A stretch of DNA of 64,000 bases, from contig NZ_BAABBA010000022.1 of assembly GCF_039537705.1 (NCBI RefSeq), positions 1 to 64,000 on the forward strand. The letters run 5' to 3'. This document shows positions 8,010-15,948 of this stretch, piece after piece; positions within the stretch are counted from its first letter, which is position 1; the number at the start of each line of letters is the position of its first letter. The position numbers and the translations under genes were made by a program. Source of the stretch: Georgenia daeguensis (GTDB lineage Bacteria > Actinomycetota > Actinomycetes > Actinomycetales > Actinomycetaceae). The notes under the pieces are model-generated. The model was not told the DNA's origin and searched no databases. It saw only the letters and a program-made list of their open reading frames with translations.

Positions 8010-9446
8010 TCAGGCCGCACAGCACGAGAGCCTCGTGACGTCGGTGGTGAAGGATTGGGCGGTGAGCTTGAGCCCTTCAGCCATGGTGAGGTACGGGCTC
8101 CAGAGGTTGGCGACCTGCTCGACGGTCATGCTGGCCTCGAGGATATACACGCCCGCGGCGGCGAGGTCCCCGGCGTCCTTTGCGAGAGCCGTGATGCCGA
8201 CGATGCGGCCGGTGTCGGCGTCGATGACCATCTTGATCAGGCCTCGGGTGTCCCTGTTGACCATGGCGCGGGGCACGTGGGCCAGGGGCAGGACGCGGCA
8301 CTCGCACCGGATCCCGGCCTCGGTGGCCTGCCTGTCGGTCATCCCGACGGCCGCGAGGGAGGGACTGGTGAAGAGGACCCGGGGGAGATGTCGGTAGTCG
8401 ACCTCGCGGTGGGCGTCTGTGAGGGCGTTGTCGACGGCGAGGGTGCCGTGCGCGGCGGCGACGTAGACGAACTCGCGGTGCCCGGTGACGTCGCCGGCGG
8501 CCCAGATCCGCGGGTTGGTGGTCCGTAGCTGCGCGTCGACGGCGACCTCGGCCCGGTCGCCGGTCTCCACCCCGACCGTGTCGAGGCCGAGCCCGGTGGT
8601 GACGGCTCGCCGGCCGGTGGCTACGAGCAGCTCGGCGGCCCGTAGCTCCTGGTTGGCGCCGGCGACGGTGGCGGTGACGACGACCTCGCCCGTGGCCCCG
8701 TCGCGGCGCACGCCGGTTGGCGCGGCCCGGCGGATCACCTGGATGCCGTCGTCGGCGAAGACCTCGAGGAGCGCCTCGGAGGCCTCGGGCTCCTCGTGGG
8801 AGGCGAGCCGGGAGCGGACCAGCATGGTCACGCGGGTGCCGAGGCGGGCGAAGAGCTGGGCCTGCTCGAGCGCGACGTAGCCGCCGCCGATGACCAGGAG
8901 GGAGTCGGGCAGATGGTCGAGCTCCATCGCGGTCGTCGAGGTGAGATAGCCGGTCTCTTCGAGTCCCTCGATGGGCGGCGCCCACGGGGTGGAGCCGGTG
9001 GCGATCAGGTAGTGGTCGGCGCGGACCGTCTCAACCGTGCCGTCGGCAGCCGTGGCCTGCAGCACCGGGTCGCTGGAGGTGCCGGTGAAGGTGGCGTCGC
9101 CCTGGTGCAGGTCCCACCCGTAGTCGTCGGCGAGGTCGAGGTACTTCTCGAGGCGCATAGCACCGACCAGGTCGTCCTTGCCCGCGATCAGCGCGGGCAT
9201 GTCGACCGCGGGCGTCGTGGCGGTGAGGCCCGGGAACCGGGCAGCGTCCAGGGCGACGTGCCGGGCCTCGGCGGCCGCGAGCAACGCCTTGGAGGGCACG
9301 CACCCGGTGTTCACGCAGGTACCACCGACGGTGCCACGCTCGATCATCACCACCCGCTTACCCAGGGCGGTCGCCCGGATGGCCGCCGCGAACGCCCCAC
9401 CACCGGACCCGATCACCGCCAGGTCGTACCCCTTGCCCGCTGTCAT
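8010..9446 (-). CDS. merA: mercuric reductase
   Basis: A 478-aa FAD-dependent disulfide reductase that reduces Hg(II) to Hg(0) with NADPH. It has the GSGGGAFAAA FAD-binding motif, redox-active C44 and C49 in GGTCVNTGCVPSK, an NAD(P)H-binding GGGYVALEQAQLF segment, an AAGDVT FAD motif, and the vicinal C-terminal cysteine pair C475-C476 (RLSCCAA) that delivers Hg(II) to the active site. The pair distinguishes MerA from lipoamide dehydrogenase. There is no N-terminal HMA domain, as is common in actinobacterial forms. It is divergent from merR across a classic MerR-type operator. No merB, merT or merP is visible here. Confidence 0.95.
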   Translation of the reverse strand: MTAGKGYDLAVIGSGGGAFAAAIRATALGKRVVMIERGTVGGTCVNTGCVPSKALLAAAEARHVALDAARFPGLTATTPAVDMPALIAGKDDLVGAMRLEKYLDLADDYGWDLHQGDATFTGTSSDPVLQATAADGTVETVRADHYLIATGSTPWAPPIEGLEETGYLTSTTAMELDHLPDSLLVIGGGYVALEQAQLFARLGTRVTMLVRSRLASHEEPEASEALLEVFADDGIQVIRRAAPTGVRRDGATGEVVVTATVAGANQELRAAELLVATGRRAVTTGLGLDTVGVETGDRAEVAVDAQLRTTNPRIWAAGDVTGHREFVYVAAAHGTLAVDNALTDAHREVDYRHLPRVLFTSPSLAAVGMTDRQATEAGIRCECRVLPLAHVPRAMVNRDTRGLIKMVIDADTGRIVGITALAKDAGDLAAAGVYILEASMTVEQVANLWSPYLTMAEGLKLTAQSFTTDVTRLSCCAA

Positions 9447-9483
9447 CGACCTTCCTTCCCTTAGCCGTCGTCGGGAACAGAAT

Positions 9484-9514
9484 CGACCTTCCAGTGCGCT
9501 GGAAGGTCAAGAGG
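9484..9514 (-). promoter_or_regulatory. MerR-type operator/promoter between merA and merR
   Basis: GACCTTCCAG (9485-9494) and CTGGAAGGTC (9499-9508) are perfect 10-bp inverted arms around TGCG. On the minus strand TTGACC (9510-9505) serves as the -35 and a GATTCT-like -10 follows at an overlong spacing of about 19-20 bp, with the palindrome filling the spacer. An overlong spacer that the regulator untwists is the hallmark of MerR-family promoters. It drives merA, and the same site should also autoregulate merR. Confidence 0.8.
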
Positions 9515-9527
9515 GAGGATGAGCAGC

Positions 9528-9917
9528 ATGCGGATCGGTGAGGTGGCCCGGGTGGCCGGGACGACGACCAAGACCCTGCGGTTCTACGAGGACGTCGGGC
9601 TGCTTCCGCCGGCGGAGCGCACGCCGGGCGGATACCGCGACTACGAGGCCGGAGTGCTGGGCCGTCTGAACTTCATCCGCCGCGGCCAGGCCGCCGGCCT
9701 GACCCTTGCCCAGATCGGTGAGGTGCTCCAGATCCGCGACGGCGGCCAGGCACCGTGCACGCACGTCACCGACCTGCTCACCAGCCGGCTCGACGACATC
9801 GACCGGCAGATCGCCGACCTCCAGCAGCTGCGCACCACACTCGCCGCGCTGCGCGACGACGCCGCGGCCGCCGATCCGGCCACCTGCTCACCCGGAGACG
9901 TCTGCCGCTACCTCTGA
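9528..9917 (+). CDS. merR: MerR-family mercury-responsive regulator
   Basis: A 129-aa activator-repressor beginning MRIGEVARVAGTTTKTLRFY, the MerR winged-HTH. GGGAGG at 9513-9518 is well spaced for ATG 9528; the earlier ATG 9519 sits directly on it. The dimerisation helix carries C77 (APCTHV), and the C-terminal loop carries C120 and C126 (CSPGDVC). One helix cysteine plus two loop cysteines is the Hg(II) site pattern of MerR, though the loop spacing here is CxxxxxC, shorter than in the Tn501 protein. Divergence from merA over the operator confirms the role. A Zn/Pb specificity is the main alternative, but the neighbour argues for mercury. Confidence 0.88.
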   Translation: MRIGEVARVAGTTTKTLRFYEDVGLLPPAERTPGGYRDYEAGVLGRLNFIRRGQAAGLTLAQIGEVLQIRDGGQAPCTHVTDLLTSRLDDIDRQIADLQQLRTTLAALRDDAAAADPATCSPGDVCRYL

Positions 9918-9960
9918 CTCGCGGCCGCGCCCTGATCCGGCCACGTGGCACCATCCGGAG

Positions 9961-10107
9961 ATGGCCGACGACACGAAGCTACGGTGTTCCTGCTGCGGCC
10001 GGCTCCGGCCGCGCAAGTCTCTCCACGCCCTCGGTGCCGAACCCGCCCACATCTGCCGGCGCTGCGGGCTATGGGTCGCACTCCGGCTTCGCGCCGACGA
10101 GAGCTGA
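9961..10107 (+). CDS. small zinc-ribbon-like protein
   Basis: A 48-aa ORF (MADDTKLRCSCCGRL...) with C9 and C12 in CSCC and a second CxxC in ICRRCGLW, separated by about 20 residues, a likely treble-clef or ribbon zinc site. CCGGAG lies immediately before the ATG, so the ribosome-binding site is close but present. It follows merR by 43 bp on the same strand. Function is unknown; similarly small two-CxxC proteins are common in actinobacterial mobile regions. It is too short for a firm family call, but the cysteine spacing is unlikely to be chance. Confidence 0.5.
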   Translation: MADDTKLRCSCCGRLRPRKSLHALGAEPAHICRRCGLWVALRLRADES

Positions 10108-10181
10108 TCCCCGCTTGCCGGGACGCCCGGGAGAGACACGCTCCACTAGCGGGGGTGCCAGCAACGCATGCGTGGTCTCGC

Positions 10182-10508
10182 TCAGTTCAGCGCCGGTTCG
10201 GGGACCGGCTCCCGGTGGTCGACCGCGGGGGTGTCGACGGCCGGCTTCTTGGCCGCCGCGCGGCGACGGGTGCGCGCCTTCTTCTCGGGCTCAGGCAGGC
10301 CGAGCCTGCGCAGCTCTTCGGGTGACCAGCCGTCGCTGAGTGCGGCGTTATACAGGCGCACGTCCTCGCGCTCGGCGTCAGCGACCTGCTCGCGCAGCTC
10401 GCTGAGCCTCTGGCGCGCGGTGACGAGCGTGCGGACCGACGCGATGCGTCGGTCGAGCAGCTCACGGGCCTTCTTCTCGGCGTCCTCGACGCTCAGTTCC
10501 TTCGCCAT
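10182..10508 (-). CDS. coiled-coil/basic-tail hypothetical protein near the mobilization genes
   Basis: A 108-aa acidic helical protein. Residues 1-60 are charged heptad-like helix (LSVEDAEKKARELLDRRIAS and LSELREQVADAEREDVRLYN), then GWSPEELRRLGLPEPEKKAR, and a basic Ala/Lys/Arg-rich tail (RTRRRAAAKKPA) that could bind DNA. It lies divergently upstream of mobC across the candidate oriT. Short proteins of this type recur beside actinobacterial relaxase genes, so I infer an accessory role in mobilization or plasmid maintenance. I do not recognise a named family. Confidence 0.65.
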   Translation of the reverse strand: MAKELSVEDAEKKARELLDRRIASVRTLVTARQRLSELREQVADAEREDVRLYNAALSDGWSPEELRRLGLPEPEKKARTRRRAAAKKPAVDTPAVDHREPVPEPALN

Positions 10509-10624
10509 GCCGTCATGCTAAGGCGACGGACTGACGACGGCCGAAACCCACGCCGTCCCAAGCCCTTTCGGCGCTGACGCCCACCCAAGGCGTACGGAGC
10601 CGCCAACCCCTCCAAGACGGAGCA

Positions 10625-10735
10625 AGTTATACAGTTACGTGCCGTAACTGGCCGCTATCGCTGGACGGCCGGTGGCCGTTACTGGCACGCTGGGCGTGCA
10701 TCCCCGCAAGGGGCGGGGTCGCTGCGCTGGGCATG
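10625..10735 (+). other. candidate origin of transfer (oriT) upstream of mobC
   Basis: This roughly 230-bp gap between the divergent 10508 gene and mobC holds an inverted repeat, CAGTTAC (10632-10638) and GTAACTG (10644-10650). Further GC-rich imperfect repeats follow (GGCCGGTGGCC near 10670 and CCCCGCAAGGGGCGGGG near 10703-10719). Inverted repeats immediately upstream of mobC-relaxase genes are where oriT lies in MobC/MobP-type systems. No nic consensus can be assigned with certainty. Confidence 0.4.
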
Positions 10736-10742
10736 AGAGGCG

Positions 10743-11147
10743 GTGGTCGCGGTGGCGGAAGAACCTGCGAAGGCGCGCCGTTTGGTCCGGCGCCGGCGGG
10801 CGAACGTGACTGGCGGTCGCCAGCACAGCCACCGCGTGATGGTCACGCCCGAGGAGGAGGCGCTGCTGCTGCAGCGCGCCGAGGAGCACCGGGTCACGGT
10901 GCCCCGGCTGTTGATCGAGTCGGCCTTGGCACCGACGGGGGAGACGCCCACCGAACGGCGCAACGCGGTGGTCGAGCTGTTCGCCGTGCACCGGCTGCTC
11001 GCGGGCATCGCGAACAACGTCAACCAGATGGCGAAGGCGATGAACGCGACCGGCGAGGTGCAGGCAGAGATGGTCGCCACCCTGCGGGCGGTACGCCGGG
11101 TCGCCGAGCGCATCGACGACGCGGTCGACCGGCTGGGGCAGTCGTGA
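10743..11147 (+). CDS. mobC: plasmid mobilization relaxosome protein MobC
   Basis: A 134-aa DNA-binding accessory protein that helps the relaxase open oriT. The N-terminus is basic (RRLVRRRRANVTGG), followed by a ribbon-helix-helix-like segment (HRVMVTPEEEALLLQRAEEH, RVTVPRLLIESAL). The conserved MobC C-terminal block then reads LLAGIANNVNQMAKAMNATG, with the family's NxNQ signature. GTG 10743 or GTG 10752 could be the start. Its TGA overlaps the GTG of the relaxase (GTGA 11144-11147), so the two are translationally coupled. Confidence 0.88.
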   Translation: MVAVAEEPAKARRLVRRRRANVTGGRQHSHRVMVTPEEEALLLQRAEEHRVTVPRLLIESALAPTGETPTERRNAVVELFAVHRLLAGIANNVNQMAKAMNATGEVQAEMVATLRAVRRVAERIDDAVDRLGQS

Positions 11148-13063
11148 TCCCGCACATCGTCCGGGGCGACCGGATGGCCGGCCTGATGGTCTACCTGGCC
11201 GGGCCGGGACGACGCAACGAGCACACCGAGCCGCACCTGGTCGCCGGCGACTCGGCGCTGCTGGCCTGGCACGACGACAACGAGCTCGACCGCGACGCCG
11301 CCCTTGCGATCGCCAAGCACCTCGACCGCCCGCACAAGGCGCTCGGGGTCGACGTGATGACGGGCGTCTACGAGCGCCAGGTCGTCGGCCACGACGACGC
11401 CGGCAAGCGGATCTTCAAGAACGTCAAGGTCGGTGAGAAGGACGCGCACGTGTGGCACTGCTCGCTGTCGCTGCGCCCGGAGGAAGGGATGCTCACCGAC
11501 GAGCAGTGGAGCACCATCGCCACGGAGTTCATCAGGCGTATGGGCTTCGACGACCACGAGGGCACGAAGGCCCCGTGCCGGTGGGTCGCGGTGCGTCACG
11601 GACTCTCGGCGAAGGGCAACGACCACGTCCATCTCGCGGTCAACCTGGTGCGTGAGGACGGGACCAAGGCGTCCACCCACAACGACTACCGGCGCGTGCA
11701 GGAGGTCGCCCGCGAGCTCGAGCGAGACTACGACCTGCTGCCTCTGTCACCGAACGAGTACGAGACCGCCCGCGCGCACACCCGTGCCGAGTGGGAGCGC
11801 GCCCGCCGAGGGGACGGGCGGGTGCCGTGGGACGAGCTGACAAACGAGTTGCAGGACGCCGAGGTGCGCAAGCAGTTCGCCACCGAGCAGGCCTGGCAGC
11901 GTGCCCTTACGGGCCGGGACCGGCACGGGCCGGCGGACACCGCCGAGCGTGCCTACGACCCCGCCGAGCGTGAGGCCCAGGCCCGCGGCCGCGCCTGCGC
12001 GAAGCACGAGCGAAACCGCCGACACGGCGGGGGAGTGGTGCCGTGGGACAAGCTGCCCACGGCCGAGAAGCAGGCCCGCATCACTGCGGAGCTGCGGGCA
12101 GACGAGCCGCGCCGCGCGCTCGCCCGGATCGTGCGCGGGTGCTCGACGGCGGCCGCGGACGAGGCCGAGTTCGTGCGCCGGATGCGCCGGGCCGGTCTGC
12201 TCGTCCGGCCACGTTTCGCGGACGGCCGCACGGACGTCGTCACCGGCTACTCCGTCGCCACACGGCCCGAGGCCGGCGAGCGGCCCGTCTGGTACGGCGG
12301 CGGGCACCTGGCCCGCGACCTGACCCTGCCCAGGCTGCGCCAGGCATGGCCCGACACCCCCGCGGCGGGGGAGTGGACCGCCGCGAAGCGCAACCGCCGC
12401 CCGGTCACGCCAGGCCGGGAGGCGGGCGAGGTCGACCCTCGACTGTGGGAGCAGTACGCGCGCGAGGTCACCGCGCTGCGTGAGCAGCTGCGCGCCGTGC
12501 CGATCCACGACCGCGACACCTGGGCTCAGGTCGCCCGCGACACCGCCGGGGCGTTCGCCGCCTGGTCGCACCGGGTTGAGACCGTGCCCGGGCCGCTCGC
12601 GGCGACGGCCGACGCGCTGGCGAAGTCGGCGCAGCTGCGCCGCCAGTCCGTGCACCCCAAGGCATCCGGAAAGGCGTCCATCGGGGGAGTGGCGATGCTC
12701 CTCGCGTCCGCCACCACAGCGGGTCAAGGTGCGGTCGCCGAGGCGGCGCTGCTGCGTCAGCTGGTGATGCTCGCCCAGGCCGTCTACGCCATGCACCGCG
12801 CCTCCGCCGAGCACCACCGGGCCGCCCAGATCCGCCAGGTCGCCGAGCAGCGCCTGCGCGAGGTCGCCGACCGTCTGCCACCTGTGCCCGGGCCCGTACC
12901 TGCCGGCCCGGCACACGACGCCCGGGCGGCCGAGGCCGCCCGCATCGCGGCCACCGGCCAGACCCCGGCACGCCCGGTCGGCTCCCCGGTGCCCAACCGG
13001 ATCGAGCCCGCCCGCCGACACGAGCTGGCAGGGCACGACAAGGACCGCGGACCGGAGCGGTAG
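11144..13063 (+). CDS. relaxase/mobilization nuclease (MobA/VirD2 family)
   Basis: A 639-aa DNA-nicking relaxase for conjugative mobilization. The N-terminal nuclease domain begins VIPHIVRGDRMAGLMVYLAG. The histidine triad lies at GNDHVHLAVNLV (about residues 163-174), preceded by WVAVRHG, as in MobP relaxases, with WHCSLSLRPEEG as the upstream conserved strand. The likely catalytic Tyr is in MVYLAG near residue 14. Residues beyond about 220 are Ala/Arg/Glu-rich helices typical of the long variable tail of actinobacterial relaxases. It is intact and followed after 22 bp by an accessory coiled-coil gene. No coupling protein or type IV secretion genes are visible, so the element would be mobilizable rather than self-transmissible. 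Confidence 0.92.
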   Translation: MIPHIVRGDRMAGLMVYLAGPGRRNEHTEPHLVAGDSALLAWHDDNELDRDAALAIAKHLDRPHKALGVDVMTGVYERQVVGHDDAGKRIFKNVKVGEKDAHVWHCSLSLRPEEGMLTDEQWSTIATEFIRRMGFDDHEGTKAPCRWVAVRHGLSAKGNDHVHLAVNLVREDGTKASTHNDYRRVQEVARELERDYDLLPLSPNEYETARAHTRAEWERARRGDGRVPWDELTNELQDAEVRKQFATEQAWQRALTGRDRHGPADTAERAYDPAEREAQARGRACAKHERNRRHGGGVVPWDKLPTAEKQARITAELRADEPRRALARIVRGCSTAAADEAEFVRRMRRAGLLVRPRFADGRTDVVTGYSVATRPEAGERPVWYGGGHLARDLTLPRLRQAWPDTPAAGEWTAAKRNRRPVTPGREAGEVDPRLWEQYAREVTALREQLRAVPIHDRDTWAQVARDTAGAFAAWSHRVETVPGPLAATADALAKSAQLRRQSVHPKASGKASIGGVAMLLASATTAGQGAVAEAALLRQLVMLAQAVYAMHRASAEHHRAAQIRQVAEQRLREVADRLPPVPGPVPAGPAHDARAAEAARIAATGQTPARPVGSPVPNRIEPARRHELAGHDKDRGPER

Positions 13064-13085
13064 ACCAACACGATGGGGGAACGTC

Positions 13086-13925
13086 ATGGCTGAGGAATCA
13101 GACGGCATCGAGGAAGCCCTGACCGGATCGGTGCGCGTCGCCGTCACCGTCGGCGCACGCCTGGGCGAGATGCTCGCCCGAGCCCGCGAGGAACAGAAGC
13201 GCCGCGCCGAAGTCGCCGAGGAACAGCACGCACGCGAGCTCACCGCCCGGCTGCAGGCTGAACAGGCCGCCGCCCGCGCCGACCTCGCCCCGGTCTTCCA
13301 ACCTCAGTGGTGGGACCAGGCCGGCCCCGAGGGCATCCAGCACGCCTGGACCACCGCCCGCGCCTGGACCGGGCAGGACCCCGAGGCAGACCGGGCCGCA
13401 AACCGGATCCGCGATGCGGTCCGGCGCCGCTACGGCGTCGACGTCGACCGTGCCGCGGCCGACCCCAACCTCGTGCGCGTCGCCCTCGAGCGCGCCGAGA
13501 CCCGCCGCGTCGAAGCCGAGCGCGAACGGGCGCGCGCCGCCGAGGAGCAGGTAGAGGCGCAGCTGCTCGTCGCCGAGGCCGACCACGCCGACCAGGTCGC
13601 CGAGGCAGCGCGCGCGGCCGCGCAACACGAACCCGACCCCGTCGAGCGTGACGAAGCAGCCCTCGCAGCGGAGCGCGAACAGAACTTCGCCACGGCCACG
13701 CGCGAGGCAGGCAAGGACAGCTACGACAGCGCCGAACGACGCCAGGCGTTCGCCGCCGACCTCGAACGGCGCGGCATCGACCAAGAAACCGTCGCCGCAC
13801 GCATGACCGCCGACATCAGCCAGGGCACCCACCCCTCAGAGGTAGTGAGGACCGGCGGGAAAAAGGCGCCCAAGGCGCGCACGAGTCGAGGTCCCGGGCA
13901 GCGCCAGCACGAGCTCAGCCGCTAA
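13086..13925 (+). CDS. coiled-coil accessory protein downstream of the relaxase
   Basis: A 279-aa, highly charged, alanine-rich helical protein. Long Glu/Arg/Ala coiled-coil stretches occupy about residues 30-65 and 130-200. A compact middle segment has FQPQWWDQAGPEGIQHAWTT and a possible helical domain (DPEADRAANRIRDAVRRRYG). The tail is basic. GGGGAACGTC precedes the ATG and the gene follows the relaxase by 22 bp on the same strand, so it belongs to the mobilization unit. Proteins of this type accompany actinobacterial MobA relaxases, but the precise role (relaxosome assembly or DNA binding) is inference. Confidence 0.75.
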   Translation: MAEESDGIEEALTGSVRVAVTVGARLGEMLARAREEQKRRAEVAEEQHARELTARLQAEQAAARADLAPVFQPQWWDQAGPEGIQHAWTTARAWTGQDPEADRAANRIRDAVRRRYGVDVDRAAADPNLVRVALERAETRRVEAERERARAAEEQVEAQLLVAEADHADQVAEAARAAAQHEPDPVERDEAALAAEREQNFATATREAGKDSYDSAERRQAFAADLERRGIDQETVAARMTADISQGTHPSEVVRTGGKKAPKARTSRGPGQRQHELSR

Positions 13926-13934
13926 CCCGCATTC

Positions 13935-14251
13935 CTAGTCGGCGAGCTCGTCGAGGAACTGCTTCTTGGTCCGCGCCGATGAGGGACTTGATGACCTCGC
14001 CGCCGGCGTAGAGGTTGAAGGTCGGGATCGATACGACGCCGTACTTGGTGACGGTCTCGATGTTCGCGTCGGCGTCGAACTTGACGAACTTGATCTTGTC
14101 GCCGTGCTCGGCGGCGAGCTCATCGATGATTGGCTCAGTGCGCCGGCACGGGGCGCCACCAGGTCGCCCAAATGCCGACCAGCACAGGAGTCTCGGACTG
14201 CAGAACCTCCGCGTCGAAGGTGGCGTCGGTGACGGCCAGGACATCTCTCAT
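13935..14251 (-). pseudogene. thioredoxin, frameshifted
   Basis: From ATG 14251, with GGAGGGA upstream, the first 31 residues read MRDVLAVTDATFDAEVLQSE and PVLVGIWATW in frame. One extra G near 14150-14155 then shifts frame: removing it gives the thioredoxin active site WCAPCRRTEPIIDEL. The protein continues KIKFVKFDADANIETVTKYG and VVSIPTFNLYAGGEV (cis-Pro loop). A second shift near 13972-13976 is needed to reach KKQFLDELAD and the stop at 13935. The restored length of about 105 aa is normal. It follows arsC by 22 bp and would have supplied reducing equivalents to the thioredoxin-coupled arsenate reductase. Confidence 0.8.
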
Positions 14252-14273
14252 GCTCGTTCCCTCCGGTGGCTCT

Positions 14274-14684
14274 TCAGGCCCTGGTGGGCAGGAGGCTGGC
14301 GATCAGTCCCTCCACGCGGGTCTTGATCTCGTCGCGCACCGGGCGGACGCCGTCGACGCTCTTGCCGGCGGGGTCCTCGAGCTCCCAGGCCTCGTAGCGC
14401 TTGCCCGGGAAGATAGGGCAGGCGTCGCCGCAGCCCATGGTGATGACGACGTCGGACTCCCTGACCGCCTCGGTGGTCAGCACCTTGGGCGTCTGTGCGG
14501 AGATGTCGATGCCGACCTCGGCCATGGCCTCGACGGCGGCGGAGTTGACCTGGTCCGCCGGGGCCGAGCCGGCGGAGCGGACCTCGACGGCGTCGCCGGC
14601 GAGGTGGGACAGCCAGGCGGCGGCCATCTGGGACCGACCGGCGTTGTGAACACAGACGAACATGACGCTCGGGCGCTCAGACAT
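14274..14684 (-). CDS. arsC: arsenate reductase, thioredoxin-coupled (LMW phosphatase fold)
   Basis: A 136-aa enzyme that reduces arsenate to arsenite. The N-terminal P-loop reads VMFVCVHNAGRSQMAAAW, the CX5R motif with nucleophilic C11. VITMGCGDACPIFPGKRYEA supplies the two further cysteines used in the disulfide cascade of the Staphylococcus/Bacillus-type enzyme, and DPAGKSVDGVRPVRDEIKTR follows the phosphatase-fold C-terminus. AGGAG lies just upstream of the ATG. Co-directional with the adjacent thioredoxin remnant. No arsenite exporter (ACR3 or ArsB) is present. The sequence upstream is cut by IS110 debris, so the operon has lost its front end. Confidence 0.93.
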   Translation of the reverse strand: MSERPSVMFVCVHNAGRSQMAAAWLSHLAGDAVEVRSAGSAPADQVNSAAVEAMAEVGIDISAQTPKVLTTEAVRESDVVITMGCGDACPIFPGKRYEAWELEDPAGKSVDGVRPVRDEIKTRVEGLIASLLPTRA

Positions 14685-14699
14685 GGGATCTCCTCAGGG

Positions 14700-14812
14700 T
14701 CAGCGAGTCGCGTCGGGCGCGACGTTGGTGGGATTGGTGGGCAGCGACAGGCGGGGGGCGAGGTTGCCGACGCGACGACCGATCTCCGCCAGGGCGTTGT
14801 CGAACGCCTGGC
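14700..14812 (-). pseudogene. C-terminal remnant of the gene formerly upstream of arsC
   Basis: A 36-codon open frame (RQAFDNALAEIGRRVGNLAP then RLSLPTNPTNVAPDATR) ends at TGA 14702-14700, only 16 bp before arsC, and begins abruptly at the boundary with IS110 sequence. Its composition and spacing are those of a real upstream operon gene cut by insertion. I do not recognise the parent; an arsenic-operon transporter or second reductase is a guess from position only. Confidence 0.4.
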
Positions 14813-14813
14813 G

Positions 14814-15110
14814 TCGCCCCGATCCCGGTCTGGTCCGGGAACACCCGCGGCCGGGTACGGATGAACAAGTCCGGCAACCGCCAGCTCAACGCCGCCCTGC
14901 ACCGCATCGCCATCACCCAGGTACGTCTCGGCGGCCTCGGCCGTGCCTACTACGACAAACGCCTTGCCGCCGGCGACACCAAGACCGAAGCCCTGCGCTG
15001 CCTCAAGAGGCGGCTCGCCCGAGTCGTCTACAACACCCTCAAGAACCAGACAACAACCAGTCAACCGCCACCACACCCGCATACGCGGCAGCGGCTTGAC
15101 ATAGGAGAAA
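14814..15110 (+). mobile_element. IS110-family transposase, C-terminal fragment
   Basis: The frame VAPIPVWSGNTRGRVRMNKS, GNRQLNAALHRIAITQVRLG and AYYDKRLAAGDTKTEALRCL, then KRRLARVVYNTLK, is the C-terminal (transposase_20, serine-motif) domain of IS110 transposases. The SGN(R) motif is the helix-hairpin-helix segment of that family. The N-terminal DEDD RuvC-like domain is missing and the left end joins an unrelated gene remnant at 14812, so the element is a dead fragment. It marks a recombination breakpoint in the arsenic operon. Confidence 0.8.
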
Positions 15111-15113
15111 CCC

Positions 15114-15365
15114 ATGTCGCTCGAGCCGGGTACGTACCGACAACAAGGTGGCGCACACCCTCACACCTGACCAGTACGGCCAGCCCGTCAAGAAGGCAGA
15201 TCTCCCGGTCCCGCCCTGGCGTGCGTGCGCCACGGGGAAGGGCGCCATCACCTGGTTGACGCCGTCGCGACCGCTTGGACACCGCGGGCGGTCCTGTCCG
15301 GCGTAGAAATCGGTCCGTTCGCACCGCGTGCCGCAGCAGCCTCGCCAGACGGGCGCGGCGCACCT
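15114..15365 (+). pseudogene. small broken ORF before the ArsR remnant
   Basis: ATG 15114, with TAGGAGAAACC upstream, starts MSLEPGTYRQQGGAHPH and stops after 19 codons. Shifting frame gives PDQYGQPVKKADLPVPPW, and shifting again near the GGGGAAGGG at 15234-15242 gives EGRHHLVDAVATAWTPRAVL. The good ribosome-binding site and recovered frames suggest a short gene of about 85 codons that has picked up two indels. I do not recognise the family. Confidence 0.25.
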
Positions 15366-15370
15366 CGAGG

Positions 15371-15719
15371 GTGCTTGTTGACCGGCGAACCGACGACGCC
15401 CGCCGCGGCGTCCGGAGGCGATGTCGAGACGGCCGCAGCGTTGCTGCGCCTGCTCGGTGATCGAACCCGCCTCGCCATTCTGGCCGCCCTCGGCGAAGAC
15501 GAACGACCGGTCTCAGTGATCGCGGAGGCGGTCGACCGCCCGCCTACCGGCCGTCTCGTAGCACCTGGCCAAGTTGCGCATGGGCGGTCTGGTGACCACC
15601 CGCCGGGAGGGACACCACGGTCTTCTACGCCCACACGAACGGGCACGTCAGCGCTGGTCAGGCACGCGCTGCACCTCGCCGAGCACCTGCGATACCCCGT
15701 CCCGCCCCACCACCGCTAG
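15371..15719 (+). pseudogene. ArsR-family metal regulator, degraded
   Basis: The in-frame start gives TAAALLRLLGDRTRLAILAA then LGEDERPVSVIAEAVDRPP, the first half of an ArsR winged helix. The recognition helix is then broken: sequence near 15560-15570 reads GTCTCGTAGCACCTGGCC, where a CAG codon (VSQHLAK) is expected. Other frames give KLRMGGLVTTRREG and, after a further indel, VFYAHTNGHVSALVRHALHL and AEHLRYPVPPHHR. The His-rich C-terminal helix recalls NmtR/KmtR-type Ni/Co sensors. At least two indels and one nonsense change make it non-functional as read. Confidence 0.65.
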
Positions 15720-15948
15720 GAACCGGGCCAGCACACCGGTACCCGTCCGGCACTGTCGGGCATGAGCCGAGACAGCGCCGGCGGTCAGCTTGCGAACGGA
15801 AGACTTTCTCAACGCCACCAGGTTGAGCAGTGCGGCGCTGCGCACAGCGCCCATTTTTGGACGCACGTTCCGCGGCTGGATCGGGCGTAAGTCGCCCCGG
15901 ACGAGGTCGCCCTCGAAGGGCTTCGCCGGCCGCATTGGTGGGTAAGGA

